Below the pieces are notes generated by a model. The model was not told the DNA's origin and ran no database searches. It saw only the letters and a list, made by a program, of their open reading frames with translations. From Lithobates sylvaticus (taxonomy: Eukaryota; Chordata; Amphibia; Anura; Ranidae), in assembly GCA_028564925.1 (NCBI GenBank), contig CM053029.1, positions 294,105,168 to 294,169,167 on the forward strand: a stretch of 64,000 nucleotides of DNA, read 5' to 3'. Numbering within the stretch: the stretch's first letter is position 1; each line of letters opens with the position of its first letter. This document shows positions 47,646 to 59,894 of this stretch, piece after piece. A program made the translations under genes and the position numbers.

Positions 47646-50600
47646 ATGCCTACCACACGTTTAAGGATGAGACCTTGGCTTGAGAAGCAGATTGAATCTA
47701 GAACAATTCCAGGTCTTTCATGGCTTAACAAGGTACTAAATCTTTTATTGTGCGGTAAAATGCAAGTCTTTCATGTAAACATGCATATTAATTTTGGTCT
47801 ACTAATCCCTGCAGGAGGAGATGATCTTCCAGATCCCATGGAAGCATGCTGCACGGCATGGTTGGGACATGGACAAAGATGCCTCTCTTTTCCGCAGCTG
47901 GGCTATTCACACAGGTAAGGTTCAAAGTTCATGTTTGGTTTTTGGAACTAACATATACCTTAGTTCATGTTCTCGCTGGGGCGAGAAGATTTGTATGGTA
48001 AAGTAAAAATGACAAGTAATTGAGTAATGCATTGAACGATTGTCTAGTCTAGTCAATGATTCATAAGTGATAATAAAACTAAAAGTCCCTATATTCCCTG
48101 TCAACTACTAGCTAGAATAAAATGTCAAACATCCATACCTTTTTTTTTATTTCCCCATGCCAAAACACACAGGTGTCAATGCAGCCCATAGTAGTTATAT
48201 ATTAGTACTTTAGACTAAACTCCAGGCAAATGGCTAAATACATAGTTGAAATATATATCAAACAACTAATTTCAATAATTTTACATCTGTTTAATGATGC
48301 AGGCACATCTGTCAAACAGCATAGCCATGTTATTGGCCCTGTTCTATTTTCTACTACAGTTCAGCTTGGTTACCAACCTGTTCTTAGCTTGTGATTGGAC
48401 AGTAAAGCAACACACTGAAAGTGATCACTTTGCTCTCTTTTCCTGTGTGCATATTCAAGCCAATGACTAACTCACAATAAGCAAAGCGCAAGAGCTTTTA
48501 TTAACGTGTTTGTATAGCTTAAGTGTTTTTGTTTAGTTTCCAATAGGGTATGAAAGGGTGAAAACCTCATCATTTTTTTTTTTTTGCTGTCTTGTTCAAT
48601 TGGGGTGATTTCTCTTTACTTCTTGTCCCATAGATACAACAGAAAGTGATAGAAAATCACTTCAAAATAAATGGAAATTCCCCTGTAGATTGTTGTCACT
48701 GGAATGGGTGTCCCCGTGGAAGATTTTCCCTCGCCTCTGGTTCTGGTTATCAGGGCAAACAGGGTGAATCTACCCAGTGAGGACACAGACAGAAATAAAA
48801 AGTTGACAGAGATACTGTATCTAAGATTAGAACAATAACGTTTTGGCTATACATATACTGTATGTCAGTGCTGTCTTAATCCTCCATATCTGATATCAGA
48901 ACACTGTATGGCATTTGCATACACACATTGCAATTTTTGATAGTACCTATGTACAGAAATTATGTTTTTATATCTGCTTGAATATCAGCTTTAAATTACA
49001 TGTTGGGTGGGCCTGTATGGCTGTCATCTGTGCAGATGTTGGCTCTAGGTTTGTGATATCACAGACTTTTTAGTGCCTTATCTGCATTAGCAGCTATGTC
49101 CTACATTGGGTGTCTTATGTAAGAAGCCATAACTATGCAAGAGTAACCATAAATAACCCTCAGCACATACTCTTTGCCTGTTGTGAAAAGGAAAAGCTTA
49201 GTTTGCACAAGTCTTTCCTGACACTAGCCATAGACCTTAGGTGCCTTTCTTATTGCCATAAAATTGCACACTTGATCCACCGGAGTCAGTCATCCCAGCT
49301 GACTTGTATTCCAAAATGAGTCAGGCAGCAGGTTCTGGAGGAGTCAGGAATACTCATGGATGTACGATTGTTTACTGATCTAACGGTAAGGGGGCAGATT
49401 GGACTATTTTTATCCTATGTAGCTGGTTAGCTGTTTTTGCAACTGATGCGATAGATTTAAAACTCATTTAAATTACTTGTGGTCTTTAGGTAGTGTTGGA
49501 ATGAATGTTTCATCAATACCAATTGACTGCCCATGTGAGAACAACTTGTCACAATTTCTGCTTTCGCAAATCTTTCATGCTGTTAATAATGCTTATGTTT
49601 TATTTATACAGGAAGGTATAAACAGGGTGAGAAGGAACCTGATCCAAAGACCTGGAAAGCTAACTTCCGCTGTGCTATGAATTCTCTTCCTGATATTAAA
49701 GAAGTGAAGGACAGAAGCATCTACAAAGGATCTAGTGCTGTACGAGTCTACAAAATGCTGCCAGCTCCAATTAAGACAGAGAAAAAAGGTACTACATTTT
49801 CCATATTTGACATTTTAGCATTGTCAGAACAGTGATAAACAATTGCTGATTGGCTACAGAGGGTTAAGGTGGCCATACATACCTTGGGTGAAAAAAAAAT
49901 TCCTCCATCTATGCTATACAGAGTGGATGAAGCATTCTTAACCTTTAAATCAAGGGATGTCAGGCGGGAAAGTGGCAACAGCGCCGCCTACTAAACAAAT
50001 TTAGTCGGGTTCTTCCGCAACTGACTGAAATTTGCACAGTGTTTAGGCCAGCTTTACTGTGCAGTGTGCAAGTTTCTAACACATTACAAGAAGTTCAGCC
50101 ATTATAAGATATAAGATAGGTTTATGTTTATACATGTATTTACAATATATTAGTTTGTTATTCTTGGCATACTGTCCAGATGTCAGTAAATACACTAATG
50201 AAAAATATCAAAATGCATACGTTTATTTAATCTAATCTATATCTATAATCTGATCTAGAAAAAAAAAAAATGATTCCAAAAACATCATAAAGCAATAGAT
50301 TTTAAACTCTACTACTGGTAGATACATAAAAAAAATTCTATATGATAATCAGTGCCTTGCTTTTCTTTTATAGAACGCAAGTCTAAGTCCCAGAACGATT
50401 CTAAAAGCAGACCCCGAAAGAAGGTACAGCCTTAGTACTTTGTGCAGTTATGTGTTCCATCTGTCAGCACCTGCTCAATATCTGTACTTTGTGGTTAACA
50501 TGTCTTCTATTGTGCTTTCCTGTTGTAGGTTGAAAGCACATCAGCAGATGAGGTGGAAGAAGCAGTGAAACACTGTCAGCTACCGGAGGATCACAGTGAT

Positions 50601-53512
50601 TACACAGTCGCAGATTACTCAATACAGGAAGCTACTGGCAGTTCAGATATAGGTGAGTTTAAATCCACCAATTCCATGGCTACTGTGATACCCAGCTGTC
50701 CCCTAAATAGAAAGGAAGGGAGGTTGATGTATGATCCGTTGTTAAAACAGATTGCTATATAAGTAAATTAGTATATCAGTCTTAGACCCCCATACACACT
50801 ATTAGATTTTCTGCAGATTTTTGTCTTCAGATTTACCAAAACCATATAATATGAAGTCAAAACTTAAGAGTTTCAGTTGGTATGCAATCAGGCAGGCCCT
50901 TAGACTACATGGTTTAAGTAAATCTGAAGACAAAAATCTGCAGAAAATCGTATAGTGTGTATGGGGCCTAAGTGACTAGTCTAGTTTATGAAAATAAAAT
51001 AAACTCTGTAATTACCTTTCTTACTGGTATACTATCACATGGCAGGAAGTCAAATAGAGGTGCCGCCTGTGAGAGCCAATCAAATTCTTGCTTTTATTAT
51101 TCCATTTGACTATTACTGGTGATTTTGGGCTTCACCTCTACTTTTATAGACTAAGACCTACTTAGAGTATTACCTCTCTGTCCCTGGTCATTGCTGGAAT
51201 GATTAGATGATGCTTGATGTCTGATGTAAAAAGATTATCATGAACCTTATTAGTGTCTGCATAATGTATAATGTAAATGTTTGTTTCAGGTGTGAATCAG
51301 TCTGAAATCTCCAGCAGCATGTCACCATGGGATGATCAAATGGAAATGCAATTACCTGACAGCACAAATGACAATTACCACTTCCAGGTGTCACCCATGC
51401 CATCAAGCTCAGAAGGTAAATGGCCATAGTTTTTATTAATAAAATTGCTAATAAAGCACAAAATATAAGATGTGATAAAGAACGCTACTAAATGTACAAC
51501 ATAGTCACCTTAGAAAACTGCTTATTGTATTGTTCAGTCTCCTGAACAGTTCTTTGTAACTTTATATGGTTGATACATTGCAAAAATTAACAGCCCCCAT
51601 ACTTCGCTTTCATAGGTAAAGTTACATTTAATTAAAAGGCTGCTTTTGAGTACAGTAGTTTGATAATGCTAGTCCTTCAGTTATTTCATGCACTGCCAAA
51701 ACATAGCTTATCCAATGCAAAGGGCTAAATAAAAAGTCCACTTCCCATGGCAACAAAAAAAAACATCCTAACCATGGTCTTTTTTAAAGTGTATATGGAT
51801 TAGTTGCTGTAGGTACATTATAGGTCCTACATTGCCACACAGCCACCAATCAGCTTGAGAGCTGCATTTGTAAATAATGAAGAACAAATGTTTAAATCTA
51901 ATAGATTAACCTTGAATGCTGATATTTTTTGAATTTTTAATTATATTGTAGGGTTGTAATTATTTTTTTTATTTCTAGGTGATGATGAAGACATATTATC
52001 TGACCATGAGCTTTTAGCTGTAAGTAAGCATCACATATCCTGTAATTCTTAAATAATCTTGAGTTTATAATGTATTCTGTGCATTAAACTAATTTCATTA
52101 TTTATTACAGCTTCTGGACAGTGAATGGCAGCAAAGCAATGAGGGTGGCAGAGGATACTTCACCAATGAATCAGGAACAGGAAGCACTTTTGTAAACAAT
52201 ACAGGCTCTATGTTCGATAGCTTAAATATAGGTATTTACCTTTTTATTTCCTTACCTTTTATGTAGTGATTTATTTTAGAGGATTTATTTAATTATTTTT
52301 TGTTCTTGTTAAATGTGTAAACTAGTAAGTTTGTTTGGTTCACCAATCCAGTCTGCCCACTAAGAAAAATAATAATGTGGTCCCAAGTCATGCCAACATT
52401 AAAAGAATAAAAGTGAGGCTGGGTTCACACTATTTTGCGAATTGGATGCGGGTTCTCTATGGAGCCGGTTCACATATCTCTGCTGCGACTCCAGTGCAAA
52501 TTTGCACAGGAGCCCTGTGTGTCTTTTGGTACATTTCAAGTCAGAATTCAGCCAAAAATTCAGGCTGAAATGGTGAACGGGGACCCCTGCTGTGAGCAGC
52601 ATGCGAAGATAGTGTGAACCCAGCCTTAGCAAATATAAATGGTATTGACTAATGAAATGAATATAGTGTAGGCCAGTGTTTTTCAACCATGGTGCCACCA
52701 GGAGTCCTCAAGGGTGCCGCTGCAACTGTTCGATGTTAGCAATCCTCTTGTTAACTTGTATAGAGTGGAGACAGAGCTCTGCCCGCACCTCCTCCCATTT
52801 CTCTCTTCCTCTCTGTACTATTGCTGGCAAAACAGAAATCTGTGCTGTCTGCCTGACATGCCCTTAGCAACCGATGATGTCATTGGTTGGTAGGACGTGG
52901 TCAGGTGGAATTTGTGCTGGGGGGGTTGTGCTTGGGGGGGGGGGGGGAATTTGAATAGGGTTGTGTTAGGGGGATTTGGGGGGCTGTGCTAGGTGGAAGG
53001 GATTTGTGCTAGTCGTAACACGTGCAAAAACACACATTTTCCCATACAGCACAAAATGTGCTGCCTTTTGCACACAGTTGTGGGTGACATTAATTCTTAA
53101 TGATACCCCCATGCATCTAGCATCTATGCCGCTTTAGATGTATAGGGCAACTCATTAAAAAATGTGACGTGCGGGAGTATGCAAAAAAGCGCACATGCTC
53201 GGATGCACCTTCTGGTGTGAATGAGCCCGCAGACTGGTGTGCCCCTACATGGTGCACTGTTCTAAAGAGTGCCTTGTCTTAAAAAAAAAGGTTGAAAAAC
53301 ACTGATCTAGGTTTCCTCTACTTGGCCTTATGTTGGGATCTGAATCTCTCTGCAAATGTTTTGGGTAGAATTTTATTTTACTAACAGCTTTTAGAAGCTA
53401 ATGACATTTTTGTCTTGCTATTGTTTCAGGAGAGATACAAGTCCGAGTCACTACAGACATGAAACCACTTGACTTCTCATGGCAAGAATTAACAGCCATC
53501 ACCTGTTTATGA
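47646..53512 (+). CDS. IRF1: Interferon regulatory factor 1, complete coding sequence in nine exons
   Basis: A nuclear transcription factor that binds GAAA-type interferon response elements and activates type I interferon, MHC class I and antiviral genes. Coding exons are 47646-47732, 47815-47914, 49612-49788, 50374-50423, 50529-50652, 51290-51415, 51979-52019, 52111-52231 and 53430-53512. All introns are GT-AG and the joined frame is 909 nt (302 residues). The third and fifth exon lengths (100 and 50 nt) match human exons 3 and 5 as I recall them. The DNA-binding domain (residues 1-115) keeps the IRF tryptophans W11, W26, W38, W46 and W58, plus R82, C83, N86 and S87, which contact DNA in mammalian IRF1. 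A basic stretch (RKSKS...RPRKK) follows as the likely nuclear signal. Shared downstream motifs are [24 protein letters not shown] and LLDSEWQ. The C-terminus ends [10 protein letters not shown] and is shorter than human (325 residues). It is the only host gene in the window. Introns hold two MITEs and one hAT element. Confidence 0.96.
50785..50970. mobile_element. MITE in IRF1 intron 6, Harbinger-like
   Basis: The ends 'gacccccatacacactat' and the inverse 'atagtgtgtatggggcc' are flanked by TTA and TAA. The subterminal arms (agattttctgcagatttttg and inverse) are long and nearly perfect. About 186 bp, non-coding. Confidence 0.7.
52417..52627. mobile_element. Short MITE in IRF1 intron 9
   Basis: The ends aggctgggttcacacta and tagtgtgaacccagcct are perfect inverses, about 200 bp apart. 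No coding frame. Superfamily not assigned. Confidence 0.7.
52674..53304. mobile_element. hAT-type non-autonomous element in IRF1 intron 9
   Basis: The ends are cagtgtttttcaacc and the inverse ggttgaaaaacactg, with weak 8-bp flanks gtgtaggc and atctaggt (5 of 8). It holds G-rich text 'ggggctgtgctaggtgg' also found inverted at 15386-15942. No transposase. Confidence 0.7.
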
Positions 53513-55180
53513 ACTTTGCCTGGTTCCTTTAAAAAGCTCCTATGATGTGATCCTCATATTTGTTTATATGAGTCAAAGGTGGGCCACTGATGGACTGAGG
53601 CATTTTGGTGTGTTCAGTTGAAATCACAAAGTATAGGTAAAAGACTCAGGAATGTCCATTCTTTAGCTGGTTGCATGTAAGCACTGGTTATTCAGATCCT
53701 GGAAATGCATCGGAAGCAGGAAGGACTAGTCAATGTTTGGGCACTGCCTTTTGCTGAAACTTGGCACAAGAAACACAGCTTGGATCCCCGGAGTTGACAC
53801 TTAAACACTTAACTGAAGACCGATCACTACATTTTGAATGGCAGTCTGTCTTCATAAAAGAACTTGTATCTCGAACTGTGAAGTAAAGTTTGCGTGTTGC
53901 CTAATTATCACAGCATCAGGAGCCAGTTACTGCAGTGTTAGCTATAATGGCATACAAGGAGAGTTGTGTGTGTCAGTCATGTGCTTGGCCTCGTCATGTC
54001 TAGGTTCAACTGAAACTTAGTATTTCAACTTTTTTACAATTTTGGAATGCATTAGTTATATTTCATTAACTTTTTCTTGCTTGGTATTTCCAAATAATGT
54101 TATTTCTTGGGTGAGATTTTTGCACTTTTCTTTAGTCGATTGTTTATAAAATATCCAAGAAATTATCAAATGCTTTACCTATTTCGCTTAATGGAATGTA
54201 TTCTAATGCAGCCTCCTATATGTTAAATGGAGACAGAGGAAGTTTGTAGCAGTTTTCGACTTTATTATCCTCCTAGAAAGAGATATATTCCAAGAGGGTA
54301 TTACTCTACAAATGGTGTATTTGATGGGGTTTGACACACATTGTGCTGTTTTTTTTAGCTAATTTGCAGTTATGCATAGTGTCCAAATAGTGCTCTGAGT
54401 TTACTGGTATGTTCATAATTTTCCATTTCAGTCAAATATATGGATTAATGAAACATTGCTTGTGAAGTCCCACTATGTGAAACCTCTGTAAAAATACTGA
54501 AAACATTCCCTGAGCGTTTTCTAAAGAGTTAGATATAAGGTGTGTAAGCACATATTTTTCCAATGCAGTAGTTTAGAACTACAGCATGCCTGAATTACTG
54601 TGACACCAGAAAACATTTTTAAGGGTCAGTTGAAACAAAACTGATATTTTATAGTTTTGTAGACGTTAGTTAGTCCAAACAACAAATTTTGATAAAATTT
54701 GTTGTTTGGACTAACCAACTAAATGTTCTTTTTGCTGCCTAAAAACCCCATGAGGAATCCATGCTTTTCTTCCTAGAATTATATACGGGGTGAGCAGCCA
54801 GCTCAAAATTATACATTTTTTCTGCACCTTTCCTTCATTTTTTACAAACAAAAATTTCCTATACTACTTGGAGACTTGTGGTAAGATCTTTGTTCTTTGC
54901 TTGCGCTACTGCTGGAGCAATTATACAGCTCAATAGAAGGTGGAAACTATGGCAGAGCTGTTGGCACCAAGATACAGAAGGCCTTTGGGTCATTCACCCA
55001 GTGGCTTCATCTATAACTGAATATGACTCTTGGGTGGGCTTACCTTTACTGGAACTACATTTGACAGACAACATAGTGCTAGGAGATCCAACTGCCTTGC
55101 ATTACAAGTTAGTGGAGGTTTTAGTTTACAGTCATCTATCATGTGGCCAGTTTATTTAAATAAAAAAAGAAAAGAAAGGT
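53513..55180 (+). other. IRF1: IRF1 3' UTR (end inferred)
   Basis: There is no clear AATAAA close to the stop codon. The first good signal I see is in 'tttaaataaaaaaag' at about 55157-55166, giving a 3' UTR of about 1.65 kb. It is A/T-rich and contains a perfect 22-bp hairpin at 54669-54715. Confidence 0.45.
54669..54715. repeat. Perfect 22-bp inverted repeat, 3-nt loop, in the IRF1 3' UTR
   Basis: The left arm at 54669-54690 (gttagtccaaacaacaaa + tttt) and the right arm at 54694-54715 are exact inverses around 'gat'. As RNA it would be a fully paired 22-bp hairpin. Confidence 0.95.
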
Positions 55181-56383
55181 TGCTGTTTTGTAACTTACAG
55201 TATGATTAAATAGGAGGAATCTTGAACATTTTCTGCCTCCATTTTAGAGTGCCTTGTAGCTCAGCTGAGGGAAATGTACAATAGTACATAGTACAAAAGG
55301 TACAAAAGAAATAGTGGATAGTCGTTTTCTGTAGACAGAATTCACAGACACAACTAGTTAAAAGGTTATCCTAAACAAGAAGTATGCCAGATATGATAAT
55401 TACAATCCAAATCACAGAGGGGAGGTGTGTATGTCTACACCTAGTTCTTTCCCGTTTGATGTCCAAGTGGATATTGATCAACCATAAGATAAAAACGTAG
55501 TCAATTTTCAAAATGCTAGTTGTCTGACTGTTATTCTGATCCAACAGCTCTAATCTAGCTAGCTTCTGATCTGCTTAGTTTTTCTGTGCTAGTAAGTGAA
55601 AGGTTATAGGAGCAATTGCATCAGAATAACAGTCTTAGCATCTAGCATTTTCAGTAATAGATGCCACCCTATTTCTCTTCTTGTGCAGAAAATACTTGTT
55701 TGGTATATTCTATAGATATTATTTTTAGTCTTCGATTTTCAGTTGTTATTTTGTTACTGGACATACTCTTATGTAAAATAGATTGATGTACAACTCCACA
55801 ATTACATTTTGTTTTATTTTGTTATGCTGTCATCTGACCACATGGCCACATTCTATCTTCATCCAATATTCTTATTTGCCTTTCTGTATATGGCTAGCTG
55901 TTCATCACATGTACTGCGCATGTCTACCTTTGTAAATACTATGTATTATTAATAGTTCTTCTATGGTCAGAATTAAAGTTTTAATACTGTTATTACTGTT
56001 ACGCTTTTGGGATTTTTTTTTTTTAAAGAAACTGGAGATATGTATAAATTGAGTAAATCTTATCTGTGTTCTACAGATTATAGAAGACCGAGTACTTGGC
56101 ATTCCCACAAGTAATGTAGTTAATAGAAAACAGGAAAAGAAAACTGAGTGGAGGCTTTTCACTAATTTTACACTGTCACACATAGGAGGGCTCCGAAGTT
56201 TGTTAATATACACATTTCACTTTTTACTGGTCTGAGGCTCATACCCATCACATGTAAACTTCTGATTGCCATTTGATTACAGCTGCTTTGAAATTATTGT
56301 TAAAGTGTATGTATTTTTTTTGTTGGATAGAGTGCAGAAGGATTAAAACCCCTGGCATGTTTTTACTGCTATTCAGGGAACAA
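55181..56383. other. Downstream of IRF1, no gene seen
   Basis: A/T-rich sequence without recognisable coding exons or structured repeats. Confidence 0.4.
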
Positions 56384-56386
56384 TTA

Positions 56387-58831
56387 TGCCGCGTACACAC
56401 GAAGGGACAATCCCGCGGGATTATCCTCTGGACTGAAGTCCAGCGGATAATCCCCTCGTGTGTGGGCGCCGGCGGACTTTTTGGCGCCAAAGTCCGGCGG
56501 ACTTTTTGGCGCCAAAGTTTTAAGTTTGGTTTTAAAATTATCCGCTGGACTTGGCAGTCCAGCGGACAATCCCGCCGTTAGTGGGCAAGTCCGCGGGACT
56601 TTTGAAATGAACGGACTTGCAGGTCATCGGCAAGTCCGTTCATTTAGCACGTGACTTCAGGTTACGTAGCTAGCGTAGGCAGTTACTGCCGCCGCGCTAG
56701 CTCCGTGACCTGGCATGGATTTAAAGGGAATCCCCACGCCGAAAAAACTGCGTGGGGGTTCCCCCCAAATCCATGTCAGACCCTCATCCGAGCACGCAGC
56801 CTGGCAGGCCAGGAAAGGGGTGGGGACGAACGAGCGCCCCCCCCCCCCTCCTGAGCCGTACCAGGCCGCGTGCCCTCAACATGGGGGGTGCCCTGGGGAA
56901 AGGGGGGCCGTGCGCCCCCCCCCCCACCCCAAAGCACCTTGTCCCCATGTTGATGTTGATGAGGACAAGGGCCTCTTCCCGACAACCCTGGCCGTTGGTT
57001 GTCGGGGTCTGCGGGCGGGGGCTTATCGGAATCTGGGAGCCCCCTTTAATAAGGGGGCCCCCAGATACCGGCCCCCCACCCTATGTGAATGAGTATGGGG
57101 TACGATGTACCCCTACCCATTCACCTAAGGTGTAAAATGTAAAGTACAAAAACACACACACTTTTGAAAAAATATTTTATTGCACTGCTCCGGGGGTCTT
57201 CTTCCGTCTTGGGGGTCTTCTCGCCGGACTCCCCCGCCATTTACCAAGCTCTTTTACCGAGCGGGGGAAGTCCGGCTACCTTCTTCGTCGTCGCCGCCGT
57301 CGTCTGGGGGTCTTGATCCGCCTTCGGGGGTCTTCCGGGGGTCTCTTCTGTTCTTGCGGCGGTCGTCGTCTTCCGCGCCGCCGGCGCCTTGTCCTTCTTC
57401 TTGTCCTTGTTCTTGTTCTTCTTCTTCTTCCGATGTTGACCCGTCGCTGTCTCTGCCCGGAATGCCTGTGCCGCTCTGCGCTCGGACTTATATAGGGACA
57501 TGGGGGACAGGGTCACATGTTCATGTCACATGGTGACCCCGCCCCCTTGCGATGTCACAGTCCCAGCATCCTCCGGGACTGTGACAACACAAGGGGGCGG
57601 GGTCACCATGTGACATGTGCATGTGACCCTGTCCCCATTCCCCTATATAAGTCTCAGCGCAGAGCGGCACAGGCATTCCGGGCAGAGAGAGCGTCGGGTC
57701 AACATCGGAAGAAGAAGAAGAACAAGAACAAGGACAAGAAGAAGGACAAGGCGCCGGCGGCGCGGAAGACGACGACCGCCGCAAGAACAGAAGAGACCCC
57801 CGGAAGACCCCCGAAGGCGGATCGAGACCCCCAGACGACGGCGGCGACGACGAAGAAGGTAGCCGGACTTCCCCCGCTCGGTAAAAGAGCTTGGTAAATG
57901 GCGGGGGAGTCCGGCGAGAAGACCCCCAAGACGGAAGAAGACCCCCGAAGGCGGATCGAGACCCCCAGACGGCGGCGACGACGAAGAAGGTAGCCGGACT
58001 CCCCCCGCTCGTGAAAGAGCTAGGTAAAAGAGCAGAAGAGAGCGGAGGAGTCCGGCGAGAAGACCCCCAAGACGGAAGAAGACCCCCGGAGCAGTGCAAT
58101 AAAATATTTTTTCAAAAGTGTGTGTGTTTTTGTACTTTACATTTTACACCTTAGGTGAATGGGTAGGGGTACATCGTACCCCATACTCATTCACATAGGG
58201 TGGGGGGCCAGTATCTGGGGGCCCCCTTATTAAAGGGGGCTCCCAGATTCCGATAAGCCCCCGCCCGCAGACCCCGACAACCAACGGCCAGGGTTGTCGG
58301 GAAGAGGCCCTTGTCCTCATCAACATGGGGACAAGGTGCTTTGGGGTGGGGGGGCCGCACGGCCCCCCTTTCCCCAGGGCACCCCCCATGTTGAGGGCAC
58401 GCGGCCTGTTACGGCTCAGGAGGGGGGGGGCGCTCGTTCGTCCCCACCCCTTTCCTGGCCTGCCAGGCTGCGTGCTCGGATGAGGGTTTGACATGGATTT
58501 GGGGGGAACCCCCACGCCGTTTTTTCGGCGTGGGGATTCCCTTTAAATCCATGCCAGCTTGCGGAGCTAGCGCGGCGGCATTTACTGCCTACGCTAGCTA
58601 CGTAACCTGAAGTTACGTTCGAAATGAACGGACTGCTCCGTGTGTGGGCAAGTCCGTTCATTTTCAAAAGTCCCGCGGACTTTTGGCCGGCGGATTATCC
58701 GCTGGAGAAGTCCGTGCGTGTGTGGGCAAGTCCACACGCTCGGAAAGTCCAGCGGACCCAGCTGGAAAGTCCCGCGGGATTGTCCGCTGGACTAGGTCCG
58801 CCGGCAAAAGTCTGCACGTGTGTACGCGGCA
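56387..58831. mobile_element. Palindromic 2.4-kb Harbinger-type element with divergent promoters
   Basis: The ends are tgccgcgtacacacgaaggg and gtgtgtacgcggca, each flanked by TTA (56384-56386 and 58832-58834). The whole element is one large inverted repeat centred near 57567, with arms of about 1.2 kb. The right arm carries an extra internal duplication of roughly 80-130 bp near 57900-58020. Each arm has, going outward, a TATA box (tatataa at 57644-57650 on plus, the mirror at 57488-57494 on minus), a Lys-codon-rich block, a poly(A) signal (58098-58103 plus, 57176-57181 minus), a G/C-rich segment and the terminal repeat. There is no transposase. It shares ends and target site with the autonomous Harbinger at 59407. 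A deletion derivative lies at 14347-15301. Confidence 0.85.
57488..57650. promoter_or_regulatory. Head-to-head TATA boxes at the centre of the palindromic element
   Basis: TATATAA on the plus strand at 57644-57650 and its mirror on the minus strand at 57488-57494 point outward. They are separated by about 150 bp, with TGTCACAGTCCC and its inverse forming the innermost stem around 57567. Mirrored 'ggtcaccatgtgacat' text on both sides looks like shared promoter elements. Confidence 0.6.
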
Positions 58832-58834
58832 TTA

Positions 58835-59403
58835 GAGGAACTTCCCCCCACTTTTTGTTATACTGACAATGGTCTCACTAGACGGGAAGCAAGAGAACAT
58901 CTGCAACAGTATTACTGATATAATTTTTTTTTTTTTGTAGAGTAATGGAAGGTTAGAACCTTAGTCAGCTTTTTATTTCCATGTAGCAAAAACGGAAACT
59001 GAAGCACCACACCACTGCAAAGAGGTCTTGATACAACTTTATTCCAATAAAAGTCAGGGGATAGTCCAAACGCTAAATACGTTTCGGGGGTCCAAAGAGG
59101 CCCCCTTCTTCAGGGCTTGAAAGCAATGTGAATAGACTAAAAGTAAACTGGACCTTTAGGCTAGGTTCAAACTGCTGTGATCTGATTTTGATCCCATTTT
59201 CAGTGCAATTATGTAGCACAACTTGGATGCTACTAAGATGGTACATTGAAGTGGTCTGCATATTCCGTGGGGCAAAAATCACGCTGGAATCGCACCAAAG
59301 TAGTACAGGAACTTTTTCCAAAGTAGCACTGTGCTAAGTTGTATTCATGTGAATGGGCACCATGCAATTCTGTGTAAGTTAGATCACTAGTGTGAAGGGA
59401 GTC
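58835..59403. repeat. Dispersed repeats between two Harbinger elements
   Basis: 58960-59120 is a dispersed repeat with a hammerhead-like core on the minus strand. 59160-59403 is a short repeat with 'ggctaggttcaaactg' at one end and 'agtgtgaagggagtctta' at the other. No gene. Confidence 0.5.
59073..59114 (-). ncRNA. Hammerhead-like core with exact CUGANGA and GAAA
   Basis: On the minus strand CCCTGAAGA is followed by a GGGGG...CCCCC stem with a loop, and then CGAAACGTA. Both core boxes are exact and 'ACG...CGT' could close a short stem III. Complementarity for stem I is weak, so cleavage activity is doubtful. It is the best of the five cores in the window. Confidence 0.45.
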
Positions 59404-59894
59404 TTATGCCTCGTACACACGTACGGACTTTTCCCGGCGGACCTAAGTCCAGCGGACAATCCGCTGGACTTTCCCGCTAGGTACGCTGGACTAAAAAGCG
59501 AACGGACTTGACCACACACGATCACGCAAAAAGTCCGGCGGTTCACGCGATGACGTACAGCACGTACGACGGGACTAGAAAAAGGAAGCTCAAGATCCCA
59601 AACGACACCCTTTGGGCCCCGTCAGCTAATCTCGTGTGTATCGCGTGTTAGTTGACGTTTGGTTAGAGACGATTCGCGCTTCTCAGACTTCTGCTTAATT
59701 CGTTCGCTTCTGCCGTTCAGTTTGTGCTTGTGAGGTTTGTATCTGGCTTTCAGTGCGTGTGGATCAGTTCCTACCTGTTCTCAGGCCGTTCTGGTCCGCT
59801 CGTTCCTGTTTTTCAGGTCGTTCTTCATAGGCCTTGCTGTTCTTCAGTGCGTTCTGTTAAGTTGTTTGTTTGATCAGCCGACCGTTTTGAAGCC

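Noticed and set aside
57241-57897. Lys-rich frames on both strands of the palindromic element (KKKKNKNKDKKKDK)
   Set aside because: The frames begin upstream of the TATA boxes, and no suitable ATG follows the expected start sites before the Lys block. Probably non-coding.
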